DNA of 64,000 nucleotides from Smallanthus sonchifolius (taxonomy: Eukaryota > Streptophyta > Magnoliopsida > Asterales > Asteraceae), in NCBI GenBank assembly GCA_023525975.1, contig CM042032.1:76778260-76842259 (forward strand), in the 5' to 3' direction. The position numbers and the translations under genes are program-made. This document shows positions 53,755 through 64,000 of this stretch, in pieces. The notes under the pieces were generated by a model that had not been told where the DNA came from, searched no databases, and saw only the letters and a list, made by a program, of their open reading frames with translations. The first letter of the stretch is position 1; every line of letters starts with the position of its first letter.

Positions 53755-54797
53755 ATAACATACGAAATGAAAGTATAACATAACATATAAGAAAGAATAT
53801 CTTGCTTTATATCCATGTATATATTGCTTGCTAAGTAAGAAAAGTATGACATAACATGTAAGAATGAAATCTTGCTTTATATCCATGTATATATTGCTTG
53901 CTATGTATGAATAAACGTTATGGACGAAAACGATGATAACGGCTACTTCGGTAGACGGACGACCACTCGACTAATATGCAGCCAGAATTAAAAGTCTAGA
54001 AAGGTGTACTAAACTAAGGCCACTACGGTGGAGTCAGTCCCTTAATTGATGCACGGCAATATATTTAGTTCGGGTGGGAAACGGATGCCTTAGGGCAGGC
54101 AGGCGAAGACGGACTACGACGGTAGGATGGTTAAGACGGACGGACAAAGGTTTGCCGGACAGTTAAGCAAATGGACGGTTTCTAGAGCCGGACGGTTAAG
54201 TAAATGGGCTACGACAGTAGTTAGAGGACGTTTGTCTTTGTGACATACGTAGTCAGATGACGGGTTGATCACCCTTATGTGTATGGCCAATGTTTGCACA
54301 CCAAGAAATAAGCATGTATGTATTTATATACGCACTCATTATGACTGTCATATGAAAGAAGTAAAGTAAAGAAATAAGCATGTATGTATTTATATATATG
54401 TACTCACTATGAATGAATTTATGAAAGTAATGAAGCAAAGAAGCTCATATAAATATGTATATATATATATATATATATATTCTCATAAGATTACATTAAG
54501 TTTTGCTTAATTTTAAACTAGAACTCACAAGCGTTAGCTGACTTTTAGTATACATTTTAGGTAATAAGAAGAAGGGGCGTGCAAAGGCGTAAAGGCTACC
54601 TGGCGCAAGACTGACATCCCATTTTATTACATTATGTGTTAAGACAATGTCCTTTATGTTAAGACTTCCGCTGTTATGTATTTGACTATTTGTACGCTTC
54701 CGCTATGATTGCATGTTTTTAATTATGAGTTCAGTATTGATGACTTTGTTTATGAGTAAATACAACAAGTGAAGTTACCCAGGAAAGGGGCCTTACA
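53755..54797 (+). mobile_element. LTR fragment (family B), ends GGCCTTACA
   Basis: Carries the family B landmarks: TAGAACTCACAAGCGTTAGC, TTTTAGTATACATT, and the terminus AGGAAAGGGGCCTTACA. The left part has a degenerate duplication of 'AATCTTGCTTTATATCCATG' blocks about 70 bp apart (53800 and 53870). A short AT microsatellite lies at about 54459-54481. Confidence 0.6.
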
Positions 54798-54898
54798 CAA
54801 GTCTTGCCGCCAAAACTATAAACCCTTATCTTTTCCTTTGTAACAAACCAACAACGGAGTTCATTTTTAGAGGATTTGACATGCAGCAGTACAATCAC

Positions 54899-55581
54899 TT
54901 ATTCTCGACGTCGTATTCTATAAACTACACACACTTCTACGATCAGCCGATGATCTGTCATCATTGATGCAACCACAACCTCTGGTTTTCCGTCACCAGT
55001 TTGAGCTGAAGATGCTGCTGCATGGTGAGCCGTTTTCAAACAATGCCTAAGTAAACGATGCCTACAATGACTCTCATCTTTGGTTGGAGGAAGTTTTTGA
55101 CAGATAATGGAGTGCAAAAGTTTGACTTTATTGTTTGACAGTTCGATTTCAAATGACAAGCCAGTCAAGACGAGACAAAAGCGAAGCAACAAGCAAGCAG
55201 TATGGAAAGAGTGCACTAGAAATGTGACTCCATCAATATTTATATCAAGTCTGGTCACTGAATATGGTAAAAACATCCGACGTTCCTTGATTTACATCTT
55301 TGTCATAGGAATGGCTTGACTGCTTTTCACATTGGATCAGAGAGATTTAAGCTTATCAAACTAATACCTCGAGTGACCTCATCTTTCTTCTCTTATTGTT
55401 TAGGAGGTTCTTCTTGATTGTTTGAATGGTAAGTAAACGACGGGTCGGCATCTTTGTTAGATTCAGAGGAAGACTTCCAACATACATATATCTGCCATTT
55501 GAAGTTGCTTACTATAGCTTTTTTGCCCATGGTCAATGTGGCATGACGATATAGCAAAACACTAGTTTGCATTGTGATCAA
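54899..55581 (-). pseudogene. Coding-like fragment(s), unrecognised
   Basis: Two minus-strand frames, 55393-55581 and 54899-55276, have coding-like composition. The first includes LYRHATLTMGKKAIVSNFKW and ends NNQEEPPKQ; the second ends VASMMTDHRLIVEVCVVYRI. They lie between LTR repeats and could be a truncated or captured gene. I do not recognise a family, and the frames may not belong together. Confidence 0.25.
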
Positions 55582-56546
55582 CCCGATAGTTTCGGGTCTA
55601 AATTAAAACATCCAAATTTATTTGACGATGTATGTCACACCCCAACCAACGGCGGAATACGTCGGGGCGGGACATGAAGACTGTTCATAAGCACATGATC
55701 AACTAGATTTCATATATTAATTAAACCAATATTCCATAACATGAGTTAAAACAAAACAACCAAAAACAAAGTACATCAACATTGTTCAATTAATTATTCA
55801 ACTAAGTCCTCAATCCTAAGTGACGCATCTTGTATGTGATCTCAAACGTTAGCACCTGAAACATGATGAAAACAAGGTCAACTAAAAATAGTTGGTGAGC
55901 ATACATAGGTTTTGACACCACAAATAATTTTCAAATGTTGTGTACAATTCACATGTAACATGGTATAGTAAGGCAATTACGGAGAACCACTATAGTAAAT
56001 CGGTGCACAATCAAACCTTGTGACATGTGAGGCATAACACTCAATGTTACCCTTGTGTATTGTCGTGTAACATCCCAAAAATAAAACGACAGTTATAATA
56101 ACGGAATAAACGAACGAGGCATGACGGGTCGGGCCGGATGGGCCGGCGGGCTATAAGGGGCGAGCATAAGGGAGCCTCCCTTATATATAGCCTAAGTCAC
56201 CACCCTTTCTCTAATTTGCAAGTTCTAGAGAGAGAAACTGTGGAGAGAGAAAGTTAGCGGATCGACCCAAGATTGAAGACGTGTGTTGCTCCAGAGCTTG
56301 TGAGAAGAACCTCCGGATCAGAAGCTTGATACAGGTAACGATCTGGCCTAAATCTGAGTTTTTGTTCGTTTTGGGGTTTTTCGAGTTTTGGATGAAAAGG
56401 TAACGTTTTTACGGATGAAACTAGAAGAAAAACATATATTTGAGTTCCTTAATGAAAAGCAAACGTTTTGAATGTAAACAAGTTCGGGATCTTGACGTGA
56501 TCAGACCCGAATGCGAAAGTTAGGGTTTTTGCGGGGAAGCAGATCT

Positions 56547-56699
56547 TGCTTACTTATCAAGTACGCATGAAGCAGATCCTGCATACTTATCAAGTACGCA
56601 TGAAGAGGGTCCTGCGTACTTATCAAGTACGCATGAAGCAAAGTTTGCACACTTATTAAGTACGCAAGAAGAAGGCCCTGCGCACTTGCTAAGTGCGCA
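56547..56699. repeat. Palindrome array, five units, exact 33-bp period
   Basis: Units start at 56547, 56580, 56613, 56646 and 56679. Each is TGCGTACTT + 3 bp (ATC, ATT or GCT) + AAGTACGCA, a 21-bp palindrome, with a 12-bp spacer. In the last unit compensating changes keep the palindrome (GCGCACTT with AAGTGCGC). The array is about 360 bp downstream of the LTR's TATA box, so it would be transcribed. Confidence 0.95.
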
Positions 56700-57338
56700 G
56701 GCATCAGGCTGTTTAGGTAAAGTCAGTATGTTTAGAAGGTTAAACCATTAGAGTCGGGATTTGGTCTGATGTGTATTTAACTAATCAATTCAGATCGCAA
56801 GTGACGTTGTGGGACCTTTGTTTAGGACAACCCAGATTAGCTTATCCGGTGAGTTCTAGAAGCCCTTCTTTAAATGTTTTAAATAAATGTTTTGGGCTGG
56901 TGTGCATACGTAACGATGTGACTATTTTATAAAACGATGTTTATGAATGATGTATGTGACGTTTTATAAAATGATGTTTATGAACGATGTTATGGAAGGA
57001 AAGGTTATGAAAGAAGTGTTTATGAAATATTTTGCCAAAAGAAGTTTATGATGTGTTTATGAATGATTTTTAATAAAATGTACAAATGCTCTAACTGAAG
57101 TTTTGAAGTAAAAGAAGTGAATGTTTACGAAAGTCACAAACGAACGAATCTGCCAATATTCCTTAGGGAATGAAGGTTATGGGTATGGGATGTATGTTAT
57201 GGGTCTTTACCTTTTAGGGGCCTTTGTGGCTGGCCAACTGTTGTACAACTGGGGTGATGACGGTCACCAAGGGGATTATCGTGATCCTTGAAGTTGGTAC
57301 GATTTACCTTACGGGGTAGTCATGCTTGAAGTTTGGTA

Positions 57339-57415
57339 CTTGTCATCCTTGTGATGCAGTGTTTGAAGTTTGGTACTTGTCATCCTTGTAATGCAGTGCT
57401 TGAAGTTTGGTGTTG
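57339..57415. repeat. Short tandem repeat in solo LTR
   Basis: The phrase TGAAGTTTGGTACTTGTCAT, followed by CCTTGTRATGCAGTG, is repeated in tandem, with a third partial copy. Confidence 0.7.
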
Positions 57416-60227
57416 AATGACCTAAGTTTCGGGCCCTAGGATTTCTTCACCCGAAGGACAGTACGGTGTTGATGGGCCTAGTGGTGGTGATCTTTAGGTT
57501 ATTCCGCCAGTATGCGATGTTTGGAATTAACGGTTACGAGAAGGCGCAGATTCGATATGTTTGTTGACTTATGTTTATGATGTTATGTTATGTTATTGCA
57601 TGTTTTCGTACGCTTTTATTAATGAAGTTAAATGATATGTTTTTGGCAAATATTTGAAGTTAAGGTTTTATGAAAAGCTAGAACTCACCAGCATAGCTGA
57701 ATTTTTAGTATGCACATTCAGGTTAAGACAGGTTATGATGATGGATGGTGATATTGGGCGGCTTGATGAGTTACCCTGATGATATGAAGACTGGAATCCC
57801 GTTATGATTAGCTTATGTTATGTTTATGTAATAGACTATGTTACGCTTCCGCATGTTGAACAATGTCATGATTATGTTTTAATGAAATTTTCCGCTGCCG
57901 TGTTTTGATATTCAAGTATAAGAACTGTTTGTGAATGAGTAAATCCAACGAGTGAGGCCTCCCGGGTTTGGGGCCTTACATGTCAGCAACAATCACCCTA
58001 CCTGGGTGGATTTATCAAATGTAATAGATCTATCATTGTTACCGTCGGCTTGTACGAAGTTAATGATTGTACTTGTTATACATGTAATTGTAGTTTAACT
58101 TATAGTGTTCAAGCATAAGGCACAAATTGCACACATGTTCATGATGTTTGAATTGTATAAATTGCAAATAGTTTGAATGTAATCATGTTTTGTCACACCC
58201 CAACCGACGGCAGATTATACGTCGGGGCGGACGCGGTTGTTCAATAGCACAAGGTTGACTATTAAAGTTTCAATATTTCATTAATAAATAGATTCAAAGG
58301 TTCAATACAAAGAATAAATCAAATACATAGCAAGAATACAAGTCTAATTGATTAAGCATTCTAGGTCCAAGCATCCTACGTGATCACGATAAAGTCTCAT
58401 GTTGTAGAACCTGAAACATGTGAAAGAATCTGTCAACTACAAAATAGTTGGTGAGATACAAAGGTTTTGACACAATTTAACCAGTATTTGGAAAGAATTA
58501 CAATTCACTATGATATATGCATTCTATAATGTAAGTATGAGAACAAGTATCTTAAACATTGTGCACTTCAACCCTCAAACCAAGTTTAGGCATAACCCGC
58601 AGGTTACCCTTATAAGTCTTAAGTTTAAAGTTTAATTCAGTAACAATCACCAAGGGCTCCCCCCCCCCCGAAGGGGTCAATCAATCAAGGTGGATTGGTC
58701 AAATACAATAGATCTATCATTGTTACTATAGGCTTGATCAAAGTTAATGAATGTGCTAGTTTTAAGTTTAATCTAAGCATACAAGTCTCAAGTTTAACAT
58801 AAGAATAAGCATCTAGTCATAGTTGTATAAGAATTGTATAAGTTTAAAGTTTTGAACATGTTTCACCCCAAAAGTATAGAAAGGAAAAAGGGGCTAAGTA
58901 TACTCACATGGATTTGGATGATGAGTATCCGACAAGAGTTTGCAAGAATTGGAGAGGGAGAATATCCTCACATTAAGCCTAAGAATATAAGTCTAAAGTT
59001 TTAAGTAAAAAGTCTAAGACAAAGGATCTAGGATTTCAAGATTGACTAGGGTTCCAATGGGAGATGGGATTGATTGTGTTTAAGAAGTTTGAATCAAAGT
59101 TCTAAATAAAAGTTTTGAATAAATGACACAAGATTTGGATATCAAAGTTTAATAAGCTTATAGTCTAGAATAATTATTAATAAAAATAATTATTTAACAT
59201 GTTTAATTATTGATCACACAAAATAGGCAATAATAATTCAAAGTAATTTTCTAAGTATCTTATAAATAGAGTTGTAAGGATATTTAAGAAAAATAAATAA
59301 TGATTAGTAACAATTATTTAAAATAAATAATTATTAAGAATAAATAATAATTATTTAAGAATAAATAATTACTAAGGACAAATAATTATCCAAAAGAATA
59401 AATCATTCAAGATTCGAAGTATTTAAGAATTAAGTATTTATCTTACAAAATAATTTGTAATTTAATAATGTTTAAAATGTGGTTACAAGTTTAAATAATA
59501 ATAGGCATTTATAAGTTTATAAAATGTTAAATAGAATTTCTTGTAAAGCTTATATTTTTAATTATAAGTTCATAGATGTTTTTAAAGTTTGAATGAAAAC
59601 ATAAGTCTACAAAGTCTTAAATAATAAGTTTATAAAGTTTTATGTTTCAACTATAAGTTTATAAATACCCTAGAGTGTAAATATAACCACATGTATATAA
59701 AGTCTTAAATTATAAGTTTATAAGTATTCCAAGTTCATATATAAGTTTATAAATGTTTTAATATTAAAGCTTCTATTTAAGTTTTATAAAGTTTATAAAT
59801 TTAGAAAAATATTCGTTTTTCAATGAATACAAGTTTATAAGTTTCTGTTTTCTAAGTAATATATAAGTTTTATAAACTTTTATGATTTTATAAAAGTTAT
59901 ATAAGTTTTCTGTTTATTAATTATTATTTAAAGTTTTAAAACAAAAAGAATTTATTTACTTTAGAAATTAAATAGTAAATAAAATTGTATAAGTCCTATA
60001 AAGTTTAAAAGTATCTTTTATAGATTTTAAGTATTGAAAACAAATCTTAAGGATTAAATCTTTATAAGTTTTAACTAATTTTAATTAATTAAAAATTGTT
60101 CCAGAATATAAAAGTATAAATAAAAATCGTTTTTAAGTTTATAAAAGTTTAATAGATTTTATAAAAATAATTAAAAGATTAATAACCTGTTTAAAAGGCA
60201 AAAAAAATGAAATGGGCAAAAACTCGG

Positions 60228-60295
60228 GCTGGCCGGATCGAACCCGGGCCACCCGAGTCACACACACACGCCTTTAACCACCCGGCTATGGGCCT
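60228..60295 (-). other. tRNA-like module in solo LTR
   Basis: The minus strand shows TAGCCGGGTGGTTAAAGG (A-box-like), a GTGTGTGTG run and GGGTTCGATCC (B box). Position and order correspond to the module at 3660-3740 in the first LTR copy. Confidence 0.6.
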
Positions 60296-61165
60296 CGCTG
60301 TTGTTTTATACAGAAAAAGAAATTCATAAACTCATTCCCAAATCACCCCTAATTTCGTATAAACCCTAGAATCAAGATCCTCCGAATACGACTCGATTAA
60401 CCCCTTGATCATACAAATTGATAAGGGGCTAATGATCTCAGAGTAAAAACGAGTAGATTGGCTTTTCGGATTACCTGAAAAGATGTCGAATTGAAAGAGA
60501 ACCGGCTATGGATTTGCAGTCGACTGTTCCCGATTTGTTTGAGTAATCACAGGTATAGATCGCAAGAATTGGAGTTCCAGTGAGTTTAAGTGTGATGTTC
60601 CTAGAGTGTTTCACTCGTAATTATAGCCGATTTCTTCATTAATCGTCGAGTTGGTTGGGGAGATTACGGTTGCGCGACGGGATTCGAATTTTGAATAGCG
60701 CGGGTTGTTCAAATCGACATTGGGTATTGAACTGCATAGGGGTTCGGTCGCATGCTCGTGTCGAGACTCGAGATGCATTGAATTCGGCCGGAACACGCGT
60801 TTTCGATTTTTCGAGCTCAAAAACGGTTCCAGTGGGATTCGATCTTAGGATCTGTTTCCGGGTTCAAGAGTTTAGGAAAATGACACAACAGGCCCTTGAA
60901 GTTTAGAAGTTTTATCATTGAATGTTGAAACATGAATTCAAGTTACAAATGAGTTTCAAAATGGCCAGTTTTGGTCCTTGGGTTTTATGAAACACAATGT
61001 GTTTTATTTTTCATAAAATTTCAAATAATATGGTTTCATTTTTGTAAAAATAAAATAAGTTTTATTATTTAAAAGTTTCATAACACAATTTCTAGTATGG
61101 TTTATAAGTTTCTTTTATTTATGAAATTTACAAACCCGTGAAGTTTTCAATGGTTATATATATAC

Positions 61166-61167
<2 letters not shown>

Positions 61168-61225
<58 letters not shown>

Positions 61226-61255
61226 CTATATATATATATATACCAATATATATAT
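61168..61255. repeat. AT dinucleotide microsatellite
   Basis: Long (AT)n run interrupted by short changes (attatctatat, accaatat). It lies inside the nested solo LTR. Confidence 0.9.
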
Positions 61256-62396
61256 ATCTTAAGTATGAAATTTGCCTTTTCTTATATATATATTAATTCA
61301 AAATTAATATTTATTGTTTTAAGGAAATGGTTTTAACACAAAAATTGAGTTTTAAATCTAATAGCATGTGCAAGGGCGTTAGAAAAAAAAAATATGGGTC
61401 GAAAAATCCGGGACATTACATGTTTCACCCAAAAAATGTAAAAATGTAAAATAGGGCTATGTAAACTCACATTGCAATGAGTAGCTTTGAATGTCACACA
61501 AGTATGTTGTTTGTTGCATAAAGTTCAAGCTAATCACAAGATCAACCTAAGTTTGAAGGTATATGTGTATTAATGATCTGTACAAAATGAAGTAAGGAGT
61601 CCTAATGCGCAAAGGGATTGGTGTGGGCGTCCTCGTTTTAATAAGAAAATAATTGTTTGAGTTGCAAATAATATTTATGAAATTCTTTGATAATTAATTG
61701 TATTGTAATAAGTGAAAGAATAAATAAGGATTTCATTTGTTTGTAAAAGTATAAATAATTAGGGTTCTTTTGTTTGTAAGTAATTGCACAAATAAATAGA
61801 TAAGTAGTTTTTCATTTGTTTGTAGTTGAATAGATTAAACAATGAATAAATAAATAAAGGAATAAATAAATAGTTTAAATAAATAAATGGTTGGACAAAA
61901 ATTAGTTGAGTAAGTAAATAATTAACTAAAAACCCTTTTTTTATTCAGTTTGATTTCTCATAAAAAATAATTGTAAAAAAGAATAATGATTTAATTAATT
62001 AGTAATTAAATCAAAATTTTAAAGTACAAATTAATATTCTAATTGATTAATAATTAAACCAAAATTAATTATTAATTAAGGGTATGCGAATATGTTTTAA
62101 ATGTTTTAAAATGAATTTATACAAAAGATGTATCAAACTCTATAAAATGAAAGGGTTTATAAAATTGGTCGTTTTTATATTCCATCTATAATTTATAAAT
62201 CAAGGATTTTAAATAATAATCTGTTGAAGTAAATAAAATAAATAGATTTAAGTTTATTAGGTTTATAACCTAGAAATGTCAAATAAAATTGTTTTCCTCG
62301 AAACTTATCAATTTGAGATAATAGAACTGATTTGAGTTTTTATATGTTTATAAAATGATTTATATGTAAAAATTGGGTCAAAAAATGAAAATGCCC

Positions 62397-62517
62397 TGAA
62401 CCGGGATCGAACCCAATGCCTTAGTTGTGGGAGGGCTTGTGTTTAACCAGGTTAAATAAATATCCTTGAAGTATTTGACAGTATAAAATATGGGAGGGCT
62501 TGTGTTTAACCAGGTTA
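62397..62517 (-). other. tRNA-like module with partial duplication
   Basis: The minus strand has CCTGGTTAAACACAAG (A-box-like) and GGGTTCGATCCCGG (B box) in the outer LTR. The A-box half is duplicated: a 27-bp segment at 62428-62454 recurs at 62491-62517. The spacing therefore offers two alternative A boxes for one B box. Confidence 0.6.
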
Positions 62518-62894
62518 TCTGGGCATGCGCCTTTATAGGGAAACTAGAAAACAAAATATAAAAGTACTGCTCCCAATCTCATCTTCTCCTCTAACCCAAG
62601 AATTTTGAAACCGTAACTCAAATCAAACAAAAATTCGTGATCATTTCAAAGGGTTTTTAGAACAGGGGTGTAAAATCGAGCAAGGAGCATGACAAATACC
62701 TGAAATCGGGAATGACTTGATGCAAAAATGGGAGTTGTCTCCTTACAGCCGAACGCGACAGTGGAGGGGGGGAGGATGGCGGATTTGAGTGATGATTTCG
62801 ACCGAGGAGTGGAAAGGAAACATATGTGTGTTTAATCGTCGAGGAGTAACGCTTTTGCCGTTGTAAATCGGACGACAATGTCGGAAATCGAATT

Positions 62895-63872
62895 TGATTT
62901 GTGGATCTTAAAGACCCACGACCGATCTTCGATCTTGAAAAAAGAAAAGAAGTTATAGACAAATGGAATACTGAGATTAGCCTAATAATCCAGTCTAATC
63001 CAGAAGAATTTTCTAAAGCTAAGGCTTTGTTATTATTAATTGAGCACAAATCGGCAGGAATTATCCAAGATTTCGTTAAAGGAACGGCTTAGAACGAAGA
63101 TCTGCATGGTGAAGATCTTTTTGATCAAATTATTAACGCCGTCTATATGATGTTTTAAGGTCTCGATTTTCTGACAAATAAAGACCATGAAAATCAAAAA
63201 CTGCTTGAAAAAGCAAGACAAGCTCTAACCAAATCACAACTTTGTGATATATGTCTCCTTGACAACCTTACTTGTCTATTTGAGCAAAACTTATACAAGC
63301 TAAGTACAGGAGAATACCACTCTTGGATAGAAGCATACTTAATGAAAATTCCTATTGTTGGTGAAAAGGCCAAAGAACGATGGAATAAAGAAAAGAACAA
63401 TCTAACTATGCATTCCCTTGGATTTGCTACAAGGATTGTTAAAGATGAAATTTCAGTTTATTGTGATTTCTCTAACAAACAAAAACAGTTAAAGAAATTT
63501 AACAAAAGTTGTTGTATAAAATTAACAGAAGAGCCACAGTTATCTTTTGGTTGTGATCAAATCAAAGACAAAAAATATTTCAAAAAGAAATATAAGAAAA
63601 AATACAAAACAAAAAGAAGGTTTTGAAAAACTAAGAAAATAAAATTTACTCGTGGAAAATACTTTTCTAACGAAAAACCAAAGGTATGCTCTCAAGGAAA
63701 AAAGAAATGTCGTTGCTGGATATGCTCTGAAGAAGGACATTGTGCCAACGAATGTCTTAATAAACAAAAATTTTCAGAAAAAACAAAGCTCATTTTAGAA
63801 GCTGAAAATGAAGGATATTTTCCTTCAGAAAACATTTTGAGGGCTATATGCAAGTATATTCTTCAGAAATAA
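62895..63872 (+). pseudogene. Endogenous pararetrovirus (Caulimoviridae) coat-protein pseudogene
   Basis: One continuous reading frame of about 325 codons can be followed from about 62898 to a terminal stop at 63870-63872. It is broken only by three in-frame stops at 63090, 63156 and 63624. The C-terminal part has the features of a caulimovirid coat protein: a lysine-rich stretch (about 63580-63625), then a CCHC zinc knuckle, CWICSEEGHCANEC (63714-63755), then an acidic tail. The N-terminal portion is missing, and the upstream border joins LTR sequence directly. It is a dead, integrated fossil copy. The genus was not determined. Zinc-knuckle spacing and the coat-protein context separate it from a Ty3 gag, but only a database comparison would settle this. 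Confidence 0.8.
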
Positions 63873-63914
63873 AGTATGACTCATCCTCTGAAACAACTAC
63901 AGACAGTACAAAAT

Positions 63915-64000
63915 GAGCAATACCCATCCTTCAAACAGGGAGGGTAATCCTAACAATTCATATTTTTGTCAGAATCTTCAAAAAGAAAACGAATTAGTTT
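63915..64000 (+). pseudogene. Start of the next pararetroviral reading frame (partial)
   Basis: An ATG at 63915, 43 bp after the coat-protein stop, opens a frame that stays open to the window end. In caulimovirids a protease/reverse-transcriptase frame commonly follows the coat protein. Only 28 codons are visible, without a diagnostic motif, so the identity is inferred from position. Confidence 0.35.

Larger units (their letters stand above)
56066..57980 (+). mobile_element. Solo LTR (family B)
   Basis: Ends TGTAACATCCC and GGGCCTTACA, with palindromic TGTAA/TTACA tips. It is 1915 bp long. Flanks are TGTCG (56061-56065) and TGTCA (57981-57985), a 5-bp duplication with one change. A TATA box (TTATATATAG, 56181-56190) gives plus-strand orientation. 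The palindrome array lies at 56547-56699. No internal retroelement genes accompany it. Confidence 0.85.
58191..61420 (-). mobile_element. Solo LTR (family A), nested in another family A LTR
   Basis: Left tip TGTCACACCCC, right tip CCGGGACATTACA. It is 3230 bp with a perfect 5-bp duplication TGTTT (58186-58190 and 61421-61425). By comparison with the copy at 2065, whose primer-binding site is at its left, the element is transcribed leftward. It contains a C homopolymer (about 58660), a long AT-rich tract, the tRNA-like module (60228-60295) and an AT microsatellite (about 61168-61220). Confidence 0.9.
55633..62894. mobile_element. Outer family A LTR, interrupted by three insertions
   Basis: Starts TGTCACACCCC at 55633. 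Its pieces are 55633-56065, about 57986-58190 and 61426-62894. They line up in order with the uninterrupted copy at 58191-61420 and with the copy at 2065. Nested insertions are the family B solo LTR (56066-57980), a second family A LTR (58191-61420) and the pararetrovirus starting near 62895. Its right end is outside the window. Confidence 0.8.

Noticed and set aside
62657..63049. 130-codon minus frame
   Set aside because: It spans the junction between LTR and pararetrovirus on the opposite strand, so it cannot be an ancestral gene.
63092..63872. Intact or expressible virus
   Set aside because: Three in-frame stops and a missing N-terminus make the visible part a pseudogene; nothing in the window suggests a complete viral genome.

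Overview
The window is nuclear DNA of a flowering plant. It has intron-rich plant genes, long AT-rich intergenic stretches, and dense nested LTR retrotransposons, MITEs, SINEs and a fossil pararetrovirus. The style of the LTRs (TGTCACACCCC, TGTGACACCCG and TGTAACATCCC ends) makes me think of Asteraceae, but that is an impression, not a demonstrated identity.

Only three genes look intact. (1) A single-exon WD40 protein of the JINGUBANG type, minus strand, 13761-15179. (2) A three-exon LURP-one-related gene, plus strand, 21423-22419. (3) A large single-exon Moco-sulfurase-like protein of the fold-type I PLP family, minus strand, 42626-45352. They belong to unrelated pathways and do not form an operon or cluster.

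Layout. 1-4.9 kb: minus-strand LTR retroelement, with part of its internal region, a primer-binding site and an LTR. 4.9-13.4 kb: Harbinger derivative, Helitron end, full SINE, gag relic, LTR pieces and a hAT-like element. 13.7-15.2 kb: WD40 gene. 15.6-21.3 kb: 3-kb tandem duplication ending at the LURP-one-related gene (21.4-22.4 kb). 22.7-27.2 kb: repeats, a hAT element, palindrome array and a second SINE. 27.3-39.1 kb: nested stack, with a Ty3 chromovirus (TSD TAACA) inside an LTR element (TSD CGAAC) inside a hAT-like MITE. 39.5-41 kb: palindrome cluster and MITE. 42.6-46 kb: Moco-sulfurase-like gene. 46-53.8 kb: third SINE, two hAT elements, a Harbinger with an ORF1 relic and a Mutator element with a mudrA relic. 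53.8-62.9 kb: LTRs nested in an LTR. 62.9-64.0 kb: endogenous caulimovirid coat-protein pseudogene running off the window.

The most unusual signal is a set of arrays of short palindromes inside LTR-type repeats. Two distant loci carry the same 33-bp-period array of five 9+3+9 palindromes. Two other loci carry arrays of unrelated palindromes with a similar design. A second recurring oddity is a tRNA-like module with A and B boxes at the same relative place in three copies of one LTR family.
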